The position numbers and the translations under genes are program-made. A DNA stretch of 64,000 nucleotides from Flavobacterium sp. ACN6 (GTDB lineage Bacteria > Bacteroidota > Bacteroidia > Flavobacteriales > Flavobacteriaceae): positions 62,001 to 126,000 of the forward strand of contig NZ_MRCQ01000011.1 in assembly GCF_002304005.1 (NCBI RefSeq), in the 5' to 3' direction. Shown here one piece after another: positions 16,469 through 25,145 of the stretch; within the stretch, counting starts at the first letter, position 1; each line of letters begins with the position of its first letter. Under the pieces are notes generated by a model, which saw only the letters and a program-made list of their open reading frames with translations, made no database searches and had not been told where the DNA came from.

Positions 16469-19291
16469 ATGCCTGCTTCATTTAAACATACCGCCATAAA
16501 AGCCTTAAAAATTACCGGAATTACGATTTCGGTTATTTTGTTTTTGCTATTTATAATTCCGCTGCTATTTCCTGGAAAAATTGCTTCGGAAGTAAAGAAA
16601 ATTGCGAACGAACGTTTAGATACTAAACTGGACTTTACAAAATCTAAGCTTTCTTTTTTTACGCACTTCCCTTCGCTTACAGTTTCACTAGACGATTTAT
16701 CGCTGACCGGTTCAAAACCATTTAGCAATGACACCTTATTAAAAGCCGATGAAGTTGCCTTTGGAATCAACCTAAAACGTCTATTGTTTGATAACGAAGT
16801 AAAAATCAACAAACTTTATGTTTCTGATGCTTTGATCAATGTAATGGTTAACGAAAAAGGTCAAGCCAATTATAATATATACATAGCCCCAGAAAACAGA
16901 GACGAGAAAAAAGATCCAAACGCACCAGAAGAAGGAACAGCAATTCGATTAGAAAGAATTGATTTAAAAAACTGTCACATAAAATATAACGATCGTTCGG
17001 CGAAGATTTTGGTTGATGCAAAAGGTTTTAATTATGTTGGAAAAGGAAATTTAAGTGAAGATATTTTTGATCTTGCAACAGATGCCAAAATTGATGAACT
17101 TGATTTCTTTTACGACAGAACGGGTTACATAAGAAAAAAAGAAGTGAGAGCCGATTTAATTACCAGAATCAATACAAACGCCCTTTCCTTTATTCTTCAA
17201 AAAAATGAATTACGAATCAATAAACTTCCTTTGAAATTCTCAGGGCTGTTTACCATTTTAAGAGATGGTTATAAAATTAATATCAAGGCAGCTTCAGAAA
17301 ATACAACTGTAAAAGATTTACTTTCTGTTATGCCGCCAGAATATTTAACCTGGCTGGAAAAAACAGAAATCTCAGGAAAAAGTGACTTGCTCCTAACTTT
17401 TAAAGGAGATTACAATGTTCAGAAAAAACAGAAACCAAATTTAGCTTTCAATTTAAAAATCAATGAAGGTTCTGTAAATTATCAAGACGCACCCGTTCCA
17501 TTGACCGATTTCCAAATGGATTTGAATGCGATGCTTCCGTCACTGGATACAGAGCAATTATTGGTCAACCTGAGAACATTGAAATTTAAAGTGGGCGAAA
17601 AAGATTATTTCAATGCCTATCTGCATAGTAAAGGTTTAAGCGAAATGGATATCAATGCCAGCGTAAAAGGCGCTTTGGATCTAGCTGTTGTCGATGCGGC
17701 TTTAGGTTTAAGCAGTTTTGATTTAAAAGGAATTTTGAAAACCGATATTCAGGCACGAGGTAAATTTAGTACTTCAAAAAAATTGTTTCCAAAAACAAAA
17801 GGCGGTATTTCATTGCGAAATGGCTGGCTTAAAACCGAATATTATCCAAATCCAATTACCAATATCACCTTTATTGCCAATATGCTGAATAAAGCAGGAA
17901 CATATCAGGATTTGATTGTTGCCGTTGCGCCTGCTTCCTTTGTTTTTGAAGGAAGTCCGGTTTATGTAAACGCCACATTATCAGATTTTAGTGATTTGGC
18001 TTACAATGCAAAAATAAAAGGCGAATTAAATGTAGGCAGAATCTATCAGGTTTTCTCTCAAAAAGGCCTTGATTTAACTGGTTATGCAAAAGCGGATCTT
18101 TCGTTGAAAGGAAAACAAAGTTATGCTACAAACGGACAATATGATAAGTTAGACAATAGAGGAACTTTAATTTTAAAAAACATAAAAGCGACTTCTGAAT
18201 TATTCCCGAAAGCCTTTTTTATCAAACAAGGAAATTTCCGTTTCCAAAATGAAAAAATGTGGTTTGAGAAATTTAATGCTTCTTATGGAAAATCGGATTT
18301 TGACATTAACGGTTATCTTTTAAATACTATAAATTACTTTTTAGAATCTAATGGAACTTTGAGCGGTAATTTCAACCTGAAATCAAAATTGATTAATGTT
18401 GACGAATTTATGGCACTAGAAAGTGGAGAAAATAAAGATCGAAAAACGGAAGTAGAATATGCCAAAGAAGATCATCCGAAAATGAGCGGTGTGGTTATGA
18501 TTCCGAAAAATTTGAATGTGAGTTTAAACGCAAATGCCGATAAAGTAGAATACAACGGATTGAAATTTAACAAACTTACCGGAAAAACTGGTATTACAAA
18601 AGGTGGATTTTATTTAGAAAATGCTACCTTTAATATCATTGACTGCATTTTAGGGGTTGATGCTTCGTACAAGGATGAATCTCCTACATCTGCACATTTT
18701 GATGCTCATTTCCGTGCCAAAGATTTTGATGTACAAAGAGCTTACAAAGAAATTCCGATGTTCCATGATATGGTTACTGCAGCCGAAAAAGCTCACGGAA
18801 TAATTTCTGTTGACTATAAAATCAAAGGTGATCTGGATGGAAATATGAGTCCAATTTACGAATCTCTTCAAGGAGGCGGAACGCTGAATTTACGAGACGT
18901 AAAAATTCAAGGCCTTAAATTGTTTGACGGAATAAGTTCTAAAACAGGACAAAACGGTTTAAACAATCCTGATATGAAAGGAATTGAAGTTAAATCTACA
19001 ATAGATAAAAATCTTATAAATATTGAGCCATTTACCTTTACTGTGGCTGGTTTTAAACCTACAGTTAAAGGAACTACAAGCTTTGACGGACTTTTGGATC
19101 TTAGAATGCGTCTGGGTCTTCCTCTTTTCGGACTTATTGGTTTTCCAATTGTTATCACAGGAACACACGACGCTCCAAAAATTAAAATATTTAGTAAAAC
19201 GGGTCAGGAAATTAATCCTGCTGTTTACGACGAAAAAAATAATAAAGTCGTTCGAAAAGAAAAAGTAAGCAAATCCAAAACAAAATCGTAA
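16469..19291 (+). CDS. AsmA-like lipid-transfer/assembly protein
   Basis: A 940-residue protein with one N-terminal transmembrane helix (about residues 10-31, ITISVILFLLFIIPLLFPG) and a very long beta-rich periplasmic region. The opening (IASEVKKIANERLDTKLDFTKSKLSFFTHFPSLTVSLDDLSL) and the C-terminal block (LRMRLGLPLFGLIGFPIVITGTHDAPKIKIFS) are characteristic of Bacteroidota AsmA family proteins. AsmA-like proteins are now viewed as bridge-like lipid transporters between inner and outer membrane. The gene lies 149 bp downstream of the Mla-type operon, so lipid trafficking is a shared theme. It overlaps the next gene by one base. Confidence 0.9.
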   Translation: MPASFKHTAIKALKITGITISVILFLLFIIPLLFPGKIASEVKKIANERLDTKLDFTKSKLSFFTHFPSLTVSLDDLSLTGSKPFSNDTLLKADEVAFGINLKRLLFDNEVKINKLYVSDALINVMVNEKGQANYNIYIAPENRDEKKDPNAPEEGTAIRLERIDLKNCHIKYNDRSAKILVDAKGFNYVGKGNLSEDIFDLATDAKIDELDFFYDRTGYIRKKEVRADLITRINTNALSFILQKNELRINKLPLKFSGLFTILRDGYKINIKAASENTTVKDLLSVMPPEYLTWLEKTEISGKSDLLLTFKGDYNVQKKQKPNLAFNLKINEGSVNYQDAPVPLTDFQMDLNAMLPSLDTEQLLVNLRTLKFKVGEKDYFNAYLHSKGLSEMDINASVKGALDLAVVDAALGLSSFDLKGILKTDIQARGKFSTSKKLFPKTKGGISLRNGWLKTEYYPNPITNITFIANMLNKAGTYQDLIVAVAPASFVFEGSPVYVNATLSDFSDLAYNAKIKGELNVGRIYQVFSQKGLDLTGYAKADLSLKGKQSYATNGQYDKLDNRGTLILKNIKATSELFPKAFFIKQGNFRFQNEKMWFEKFNASYGKSDFDINGYLLNTINYFLESNGTLSGNFNLKSKLINVDEFMALESGENKDRKTEVEYAKEDHPKMSGVVMIPKNLNVSLNANADKVEYNGLKFNKLTGKTGITKGGFYLENATFNIIDCILGVDASYKDESPTSAHFDAHFRAKDFDVQRAYKEIPMFHDMVTAAEKAHGIISVDYKIKGDLDGNMSPIYESLQGGGTLNLRDVKIQGLKLFDGISSKTGQNGLNNPDMKGIEVKSTIDKNLINIEPFTFTVAGFKPTVKGTTSFDGLLDLRMRLGLPLFGLIGFPIVITGTHDAPKIKIFSKTGQEINPAVYDEKNNKVVRKEKVSKSKTKS

Positions 19292-19839
19292 TGGAATCTA
19301 AATCTCAAAATAAAAGCAGTGCATTCGAAAAGTTTGCGACCAAAGTTTCCAAAGCAGCGGGAAGCACGACTGCTTTTATTGGAGCATTTATTATTGTTAT
19401 TGCATCGGCAGTTTCTGGTCCTATTTTCAATTATTCTGAAACCTGGCAGCTGGTAATTAATACCGGAACAACCATTATTACATTTTTGATGGTTTTCTTG
19501 ATTCAGAAAGCGCAGAATAAAGATTCGCTTGCCATTCAGCTTAAACTAAATGAACTCGTTGCTTCTAGTGAATCATCCAGCAATAGTCTTGTTGATATAG
19601 AAAGTATGACGGAGGAAGAAATGATTATCATTCAAAAATATTACCACCGATTAAGTGAACTGGCTAAAAAAGAACAAAGCATCAGAACTTCGCATTCTAT
19701 TGCCGAAGCACATGAACTTCACAATCGGAAACAGAAAAAGAACGATAAACCAGTATCCACAAAAACAAGCAAAACTGCTACTAAGGACACTGCAAAAAAT
19801 ACTCCCAAAAACAACTCTAAAAACACAACCAAAAAATGA
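19291..19839 (+). CDS. Low-affinity iron permease family protein (small, two-helix)
   Basis: A 182-residue protein with two transmembrane helices (about residues 24-44 and 52-71) in the arrangement of the bacterial 'low affinity iron permease' family: KAAGSTTAFIGAFIIVIASAVSGP, then WQLVINTGTTIITFLMVFLIQKAQNKD, then the conserved LKLNELVAS segment. The C-terminus is a basic Lys/Thr-rich tail. Transport of iron has not been shown for such short bacterial members, so the name is by family only. Its ATG overlaps the AsmA stop by one base and its stop overlaps the next start by four bases, indicating tight translational coupling. Confidence 0.85.
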   Translation: MESKSQNKSSAFEKFATKVSKAAGSTTAFIGAFIIVIASAVSGPIFNYSETWQLVINTGTTIITFLMVFLIQKAQNKDSLAIQLKLNELVASSESSSNSLVDIESMTEEEMIIIQKYYHRLSELAKKEQSIRTSHSIAEAHELHNRKQKKNDKPVSTKTSKTATKDTAKNTPKNNSKNTTKK

Positions 19840-21035
19840 AATTAAGCTCTGCAGAAACATACTGGCCGATAAAAAATGCCATGAAGCAAAGTTATCCTTC
19901 AATCGATTCAGATACCACTACTGATATCTTGATTATTGGCGGAGGCATTACTGGAGCGTTGATGGCTTATAAACTAATCAACGAAGGAAAAAAAATAGTT
20001 CTCATAGACCGTCGCGATGTTTGTGGCGGCAGTACATCTGGCAGTACGGCATTATTGCAATATGAAATTGATGTGCCGCTTCACCAGCTTATTAAACTAC
20101 GCGGAGTAAAATGTGCCGTCGAAAGTTATCAAAATGGTAAAAAAGCCATTTTTGAACTTCGCAACATTATTGACACCGTAGGAAGTGATTGTGATTTTGA
20201 GTTTAAAAAAAGCATCCATTTTACAACCTTAAAAAAAGATGTTCCTTATTTAAAGAATGAATTTAAAGTTCGGAAACAGCACGGTTTTGAAATTAGCTGG
20301 CTCAATAGAACTGATCTGCAAAAAATGGGTTTAAAAGCCATTGCGGCCATAGAATCTAAAACTGCTGCAGTAATGGATCCTTTTAAACTTGCAAGTGATT
20401 TATTATTTCATTGTCATGAAAAAGGAATGCAGATTTTCGATCGAACAAATGTAACTTCCATACAGCATCAAAAAGGTAAAATCATCGCTGTAACCGACTC
20501 AAAACACACTATAACTGCCTCACACATTATACATTGCACTGGTTATGAAAGTACAGAAACTTTAACAGAAAAAGTTGTTGACCTAAAAAGCACCTATGTT
20601 ATTGCTTCTGAAAGTCAGCCTGATCTTCCTGAGAGTTTTAAACATGCTATATTTTGGGATACGGCCTCACCTTATCATTACATTAGAACTACCGAAGACA
20701 ACCGCATCATTATGGGTGGCGGCGACGAAGATTTTAAAGATACTACGAAACGTGATAAATTAATTCCAAAAAAAGAAGAGTATCTCTTAAAACATTTTTC
20801 CAAAAGATTTCCAGATCTTGATTTTAAAATTGATTATTCGTGGGCGGGAACTTTTGGAGAAACTAAAGATGGACTTCCCTATTTCGGAAAACCAAATCCG
20901 AGAAAAAACGAACATTATATTTTAGGTTTCGGAGGAAACGGAATTACTTTCAGCGTGATCGGAATGAATTCTATTCTGGATTCTCTGCGCGGCAAAAAAA
21001 ACACAGATTTAGAGTATTATAGGTTTGGGAGATGA
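19836..21035 (+). CDS. FAD-dependent oxidoreductase (DAO/glycine oxidase family)
   Basis: A 399-residue flavoprotein. The dinucleotide-binding motif is at about residues 32-52 (ILIIGGGITGALMAYKLI), followed by the second FAD contact (DRRDVCGGSTSGSTALLQ). The C-terminal block SWAGTFGETKDGLPYFGK..YILGFGGNGITFS is the FAD-binding end of the D-amino-acid oxidase/GlpO superfamily. Related proteins often carry an additional C-terminal Rieske domain; none is present here, since the chain stops right after the FAD region. Four-base overlap with the preceding iron-permease-like gene puts it in the AsmA operon. Substrate unknown. Confidence 0.88.
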   Translation: MKLSSAETYWPIKNAMKQSYPSIDSDTTTDILIIGGGITGALMAYKLINEGKKIVLIDRRDVCGGSTSGSTALLQYEIDVPLHQLIKLRGVKCAVESYQNGKKAIFELRNIIDTVGSDCDFEFKKSIHFTTLKKDVPYLKNEFKVRKQHGFEISWLNRTDLQKMGLKAIAAIESKTAAVMDPFKLASDLLFHCHEKGMQIFDRTNVTSIQHQKGKIIAVTDSKHTITASHIIHCTGYESTETLTEKVVDLKSTYVIASESQPDLPESFKHAIFWDTASPYHYIRTTEDNRIIMGGGDEDFKDTTKRDKLIPKKEEYLLKHFSKRFPDLDFKIDYSWAGTFGETKDGLPYFGKPNPRKNEHYILGFGGNGITFSVIGMNSILDSLRGKKNTDLEYYRFGR

Positions 21036-21048
21036 TTTTCTTTCTATA

Positions 21049-21123
21049 GGACAAAGGTTCAGAGGTGCAAAGTGACAAAGGTTTAAATCTTTGCACCTTT
21101 GAACCTCTGCACCTTTGAACCTC
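21049..21123. repeat. 'aaaggttcagaggtgcaaag' inverted repeat between convergent genes
   Basis: AAAGGTTCAGAGGTGCAAAG at 21052-21071 faces CTTTGCACCTTTGAACCT at about 21090, followed by a second CTGCACCTTTGAACCTC unit. The hairpin occupies the whole 90-bp gap between two convergent genes and probably acts as a bidirectional terminator. The same word family recurs at 10540-10575, 22141-22180, 22361-22402 and 24845-25039. Confidence 0.75.
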
Positions 21124-21125
21124 TT

Positions 21126-22076
21126 TTAAAGAACCAACTCCATCTGTATATTACATCGCTTATACGGTGTTGAAATTCCAAATACTTTTTCAAAACCTAA
21201 TTTGTAATACAAGTTTATTGCAGGTTTTAAGATAGTGTTGCTTTCTAAGTATATCTTTTTCGCCCCAAGATCTTTAGCTTTATTTACAATTGCTTTTCCT
21301 AAAAGCCAGCCAATATTTTTGCCCTGTGCTTTTGGTGAAACGGCCATTTTAGCCATTTCAAAATCATATTCGCTGTTTTGCATTTTTATAAGAGCACAGA
21401 CGCCAACTGGTTCATTTTGATGTAAAGCCACTAAAATTTTTCCTCCTTTATCCAAAATATAACTCTCGGGGTTACCCAGTGCTTTATAATCAGCTTCTTC
21501 CATTTCGAAATAAGTAGAAATCCATTCCACATTCAAAGATTTAAACGCTTCTTTATACTCTGGTTTATATTCGACCATTTCTACATCTTTGCTTTCGCGG
21601 ATTTTCTTCTGATCATTTACTCTTTTAAATAATGATTTTTGCTGCAATAAAAATTCCCATTCTTCCATGGCTGCCCAAAGATTGTGTTTGGCTTCAGCAA
21701 TTAAACCTTCAACAGCTACATCAATATCTAATAATTGTTGTGTAAGTTTCTTCGAAATCAAAATCCCTTTATCGGTTAAAACAACATTATTTTTGCGTTT
21801 ATCGTCTGTTTTTACACTTTCCTCCAGTATTCCAGCTCCAACCATTTCCTGAATAATTTTACTTACAGACGGCTGAGAATGACCAATTTCATTTGCAATT
21901 TCTGTAATCGTCAGTTCTCTCTCTTCTGCAATGGTATAAAACACGGGAAACCATTTCGGATTAAAATCGACTCCATACAATTCATAAATCTTTGAAGCAT
22001 CATCTGTAAAACTTGCTGTCATTAAACGTAAACGGCTGCCTAAAGCCACTTTGCCAACTTTATTAAAAAACTCCAT
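21126..22076 (-). CDS. Bifunctional MarR-type HTH / GNAT acetyltransferase
   Basis: A 316-residue fusion. Residues 1 to about 145 are a MarR winged helix: ITEIANEIGHSQPSVSKIIQEMV is the recognition region and TDDKRKNNVVLTDKG the wing. Residues about 165-316 are a GNAT domain with the acetyl-CoA site AVSPKAQGKNIGWLLGKAIV and the C-terminal LESNTILKPAINLYYKLGF. Such MarR-GNAT fusions are found across bacteria; the physiological substrate is unknown here. A perfect 14-bp palindrome lies just upstream and abuts its -7 box (see 22092-22113), so the protein probably represses its own gene. It is convergent with the FAD oxidoreductase gene. Confidence 0.92.
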   Translation of the reverse strand: MEFFNKVGKVALGSRLRLMTASFTDDASKIYELYGVDFNPKWFPVFYTIAEERELTITEIANEIGHSQPSVSKIIQEMVGAGILEESVKTDDKRKNNVVLTDKGILISKKLTQQLLDIDVAVEGLIAEAKHNLWAAMEEWEFLLQQKSLFKRVNDQKKIRESKDVEMVEYKPEYKEAFKSLNVEWISTYFEMEEADYKALGNPESYILDKGGKILVALHQNEPVGVCALIKMQNSEYDFEMAKMAVSPKAQGKNIGWLLGKAIVNKAKDLGAKKIYLESNTILKPAINLYYKLGFEKVFGISTPYKRCNIQMELVL

Positions 22077-22091
22077 AACAATAATTAATTA

Positions 22092-22113
22092 CATAACTAG
22101 TTATGCAAATTTA
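22092..22113 (-). promoter_or_regulatory. MarR-type palindromic operator abutting a -7 box
   Basis: CATAACTAGTTATG at 22092-22105 is a perfect 14-bp palindrome. The adjoining CAAATTTA at 22106-22113 gives TAAATTTG on the minus strand, an exact TAnnTTTG box. The palindrome lies between this box and the start codon at 22076, over the expected transcription start, the classic place for a repressor site. Confidence 0.7.
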
Positions 22114-22403
22114 TAAAAAAAATCTTTACAAAAAGATTTTTTTAGGTTCAAAGCTACAAAGGGTCATAGGTACAAAGTTGGAACACTTTGACTTTTAATT
22201 AAATATTGGAGCTTAAAAAGCTAAGATTATAAATGCCAGGTTTTTTAGTGAAATCTAAAAACTAGACGTTTAGAATCTTAGCGCTTTTGTGTATATATCT
22301 TGCTTATAAGCTAGCGACATTATTTATTTATAATTTCACGTTCAAAGGAGTATTATATTCGCAATTTAAAACCTTTGCAACTTGAGTCTTTGAACCTTTG
22401 CAA
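22114..22403. other. Spacer between two minus-strand regulators
   Basis: No gene is seen. The spacer contains dispersed 'ggttcaaagctacaaagg' and 'cctttgcaacttgagtctttgaacc' words of the intergenic repeat family described at 21049, at both ends of the region (22141-22180 and 22361-22402). Confidence 0.5.
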
Positions 22404-23429
22404 CTACGCAGTAATTGCCAGCGAATTCAAGTTAAACTTATATTCTTTTGGGCTGCAGTTAAATTTTTGTTTGAAAATTTTAGAGAAATAACTTCTGCTG
22501 GTAAAACCAATGCAATACACTATTTCTGAAATATTTAGATCTGATGTTCGAATTAAAATTTCAGCTTTTAAAACTCTCATATGTGTAATATAGTCGTTGA
22601 CCGTACGATTGTGAATCATTTTAAAACCTTCTTGAAGTTTGTTTGGAGACAAACCAGATTTTTTACTTAGAGATTTAATAGAAAAAGCTTCTTCTGGGCT
22701 TGCTTTAATAAATTCTGAAAGCTCTTTAATTTCTTCCATTTCTCTTAAAGTCAATCCGCTTGATTCATTTGCAAAAGCATGTAAATCGTCTGAATGCTGT
22801 TGAATTTCCATTGCCAGAATAATTCTCATAATTCCCTCTTTCAATAAATTGCGAACAATTCCAGTCTGGGTAATTGAATTAAGCTGTTCAATTTTTTCTG
22901 CAATTTGTAAATTATAAGAACCGATATAAAAGAAATCCTGAACAAGATTGTTTTCAAAAAAAGTATCTTTTACTCTTTGGTTTAAAGAATGCAATTGCGA
23001 TTTGGCATCAACTTGAGTGCCCACTATAATTAAAGTCAGTTTTGTTTTCTTTCCTTTTTCAAAAAATAAAACATTATCCTGATTTTGTTTTGAAGTAACA
23101 ATTGCAGTTTGAAAAGTTTTTAATTTTCTTTCTTCGCCGTTTAGTCCAAAACTGTGTGATAAACTTCCTTTAGAACAATACGCAAAATATATAGGTGACG
23201 ATTTTACATTTAAAATATCCAATCTGACATCACTTGAAAATGTCATATCAAATTGAACATATGAAATATTATCATTGAAAGAAGCGCCGATAATCGAACC
23301 TTCTGCAAAACTATTTTCAACTTCAAGTGTATATTCGTCTAAGTCAAAAGTCACTTTTCCACCAAAGTTAGTATGAAGTTCATCAAATATATTTTGAGTT
23401 TTTTCTGTATTTATAGTAACAATTTTCAT
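22404..23429 (-). CDS. AraC family transcriptional regulator
   Basis: A 341-residue regulator. The C-terminal 100 residues hold two helix-turn-helix motifs of the AraC type: FSIKSLSKKSGLSPNKLQEGFKMI and then LNISEIVYCIGFTSRSYFSKIFKQKF followed by NCSPKEYK. The N-terminal 230 residues form a mostly beta sensing domain with no recognisable ligand motif. The gene is monocistronic and divergent from the DNA glycosylase gene (192-bp shared spacer). Target genes cannot be told from the sequence. Confidence 0.9.
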   Translation of the reverse strand: MKIVTINTEKTQNIFDELHTNFGGKVTFDLDEYTLEVENSFAEGSIIGASFNDNISYVQFDMTFSSDVRLDILNVKSSPIYFAYCSKGSLSHSFGLNGEERKLKTFQTAIVTSKQNQDNVLFFEKGKKTKLTLIIVGTQVDAKSQLHSLNQRVKDTFFENNLVQDFFYIGSYNLQIAEKIEQLNSITQTGIVRNLLKEGIMRIILAMEIQQHSDDLHAFANESSGLTLREMEEIKELSEFIKASPEEAFSIKSLSKKSGLSPNKLQEGFKMIHNRTVNDYITHMRVLKAEILIRTSDLNISEIVYCIGFTSRSYFSKIFKQKFNCSPKEYKFNLNSLAITA

Positions 23430-23621
23430 GGTGACTAGATTTAAATTCTATAATTTGCTATTCAGATTTAAAAGAGGTTCAGGTACTGCATGCTCTACAA
23501 ATCTGAAATTCAAAGTTCGTGTAAACACAAACCAAAAATGTTATATAATTTTATCGTTTTGTTTTATAATTCCTTATAAATGATTATTTTAACAAATACA
23601 AAAAAATCACGTTATTAAAAT

Positions 23622-24107
23622 ATGAAAAGCTTTTCCTTTCCACCAGTTAGTTCTAAAGATTCTAAAATACTGATTTTAGGCACAATGCCTGGAACAAAAT
23701 CATTAGAACTCAATCAATATTACGGTCATAACCAGAACAACTTTTGGAAATTTATGTTCACTATATTAGGAGAAGAATTTTCACAAGATTATGAAACTAG
23801 AAAAAAATTGCTCCTTAAAAACAATATTGCTCTTTGGGATGTCTTACAATTTTGCGATCGAGTTGGGAGTTTAGACAGCGCCATTAAAAATGAAATTGCA
23901 AATGATTTTGAAAATTTTCTAAAAAGTCATCCTCAAATAGAGTACATATTTTTTAATGGACAGAAAGCTGCAGCATTTTTTAAAAAATATGTTCACTTAG
24001 AAAAGGATTATAAAAAAATGACGCTTCCATCGACTAGTCCAGCCAATGCCAGCAAGGCTTTTAAAAATAAACTGGAAGAATGGAATATCATTCAGACCTT
24101 ATTATAA
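23622..24107 (+). CDS. DNA-deoxyinosine glycosylase (UDG superfamily, HDG type)
   Basis: A 161-residue DNA repair enzyme predicted to excise deaminated purine (hypoxanthine) from DNA. The N-terminal active-site region ILGTMPGTKSLELNQYYGH, followed by NQNNFWKFMF, is the signature of family-6 uracil-DNA-glycosylase-like proteins. Further conserved parts are IALWDVLQFCDRVGSLDSAI, IEYIFFNGQKAA and the C-terminal LPSTSPANA, which matches the DNA-intercalating motif of the superfamily. Length is typical. It is divergent from the AraC gene and shows no operon partners. Confidence 0.9.
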   Translation: MKSFSFPPVSSKDSKILILGTMPGTKSLELNQYYGHNQNNFWKFMFTILGEEFSQDYETRKKLLLKNNIALWDVLQFCDRVGSLDSAIKNEIANDFENFLKSHPQIEYIFFNGQKAAAFFKKYVHLEKDYKKMTLPSTSPANASKAFKNKLEEWNIIQTLL

Positions 24108-24413
24108 GGCATGAATTTTATAGAATTAAATAGTAAATATTGGAATCATGTAACTTTTTCCTTTTAAAATATAACAAATTGTAGCCGCTCTAAAAGTAAT
24201 TTTACATCGTAGAAAACAAAGAAAAATAAGCCCTGTTGAAAATTTGATTAACGAAAAGGAAAGGCTTTCTTCTTATTAAAATTACTTAACAAACTTTAAC
24301 GAGTTTAGATTATAAAGAGAACATTGGTTATGTTAGTTTATTTTTGGGAAAAAGCTGCTCTATAATTTTATAGAGCAGCTTTGTTTTTATACGATACTTA
24401 AAACGAAAAAAAC
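24108..24413. other. 306-bp spacer before DUF6526 gene
   Basis: No gene longer than about 20 codons is seen. The distal end holds a promoter-plus-hairpin arrangement (24339-24389, listed separately); the rest is AT-rich without recognisable repeats. Confidence 0.5.
24339..24389 (+). promoter_or_regulatory. -7 box followed by strong hairpin in DUF6526 leader
   Basis: TATTTTTG (24339-24346) fits TAnnTTTG. About 5 bp later AAAGCTGCTCTATA pairs with TATAGAGCAGCTTT (24351-24383, short loop), followed by GTTTTT. If the promoter is real, the transcript of the gene at 24414 would start in or next to this hairpin (5'-terminal stem-loop). Otherwise it is a plain terminator for the upstream glycosylase gene. 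Confidence 0.55.
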
Positions 24414-24848
24414 ATGAAAATTCAGACCTATTACAATCATATACGATTTTACACACCGCACCATTTTATATATTATCCTATTTTAATATTATTTTTAATC
24501 GCCAGCATTTATCTTGCTGTAACGACAGACGAACATTTAATCTGGGGATTTATAAGCGTTGTTTTTATATTTTTATTTGCTTTGGCTTTTATGCTGCGCC
24601 AGCATTATGCACTTACGCTTCAAAATAGAATTGTACGTTTAGAAATGCGCTATCGTTATTTCTCTTTAACAGGAAAAAGATTTGAAGATTTTGAATACAA
24701 ACTTACAGACGATCAAATATTTGCCTTAAGATTCGCACCAGACACTGAACTAATTCAGCTTGTAGATGATGTTTTAAAAAACAATTTAAGCGGAGACGCC
24801 ATCAAAAAAGCAATTGTACACTGGAAAGCAGATTATCATAGAGTTTAG
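24414..24848 (+). CDS. DUF6526 family membrane protein
   Basis: A 144-residue protein with two transmembrane helices (about residues 19-38 and 44-63) joined by a short loop, then a cytosolic helical domain (LQNRIVRLEMRYRYFSLTGKRFEDFEYKL, QIFALRFAPDTELIQLVDDVL). This layout and the 'RFA.D.EL..L' motif match DUF6526, a Bacteroidota and Gram-positive family of unknown function. The gene is a single unit between a leader hairpin and a terminator. Confidence 0.85.
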   Translation: MKIQTYYNHIRFYTPHHFIYYPILILFLIASIYLAVTTDEHLIWGFISVVFIFLFALAFMLRQHYALTLQNRIVRLEMRYRYFSLTGKRFEDFEYKLTDDQIFALRFAPDTELIQLVDDVLKNNLSGDAIKKAIVHWKADYHRV

Positions 24849-24893
24849 GAGCAAAGGTTCAGAGGTTCAGAGGTTCAAAGGGACAAAGGTTTT

Positions 24894-24918
24894 AAAGACG
24901 CACATTGCGTCTTTTTTT
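24894..24918 (+). terminator. Terminator after DUF6526 gene
   Basis: AAAGACGC pairs with GCGTCTTT across a 5-nt loop, followed by an uninterrupted T-run. Confidence 0.85.
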
Positions 24919-24942
24919 ATTCCATAAATCAATAAAGCCTCA

Positions 24943-25039
24943 TAACCTATGAACCTATGAAACTCTGAACCTTTGAACCTTTGAACCTCAGAACCTTTGA
25001 ACCTTTGAACCTTTGAACCTCTCAACCTCTGAACCTCAA
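24943..25039. repeat. 9-bp period tandem repeat (gaacctttg type)
   Basis: About ten degenerate copies of a 9-bp word (AACCTTTGA and its AACCTCTGA and AACCTATGA variants). The inverse words (AGGTTCAGAGGTTCAAAG) lie just upstream at 24853-24880, so the two clusters can pair around the terminator. No protein is encoded. Confidence 0.8.
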
Positions 25040-25145
25040 CTGAGTATTTTATTGATAATCAGAACACAAAAAATAAAAATGAAGGATTATTTTTACTAAC
25101 TTTATTGTTAAATATTTCCTAACCAAAATTTAAAAAACTAATCTG

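Noticed and set aside
19023..19268. 81-codon alternative frame at the end of the AsmA gene
   Set aside because: Lies in a different frame within a conserved AsmA C-terminal domain.
24943..25039. CRISPR array or coding repeat
   Set aside because: The 9-bp period has no spacers, and no long open frame with a plausible protein continues through it.
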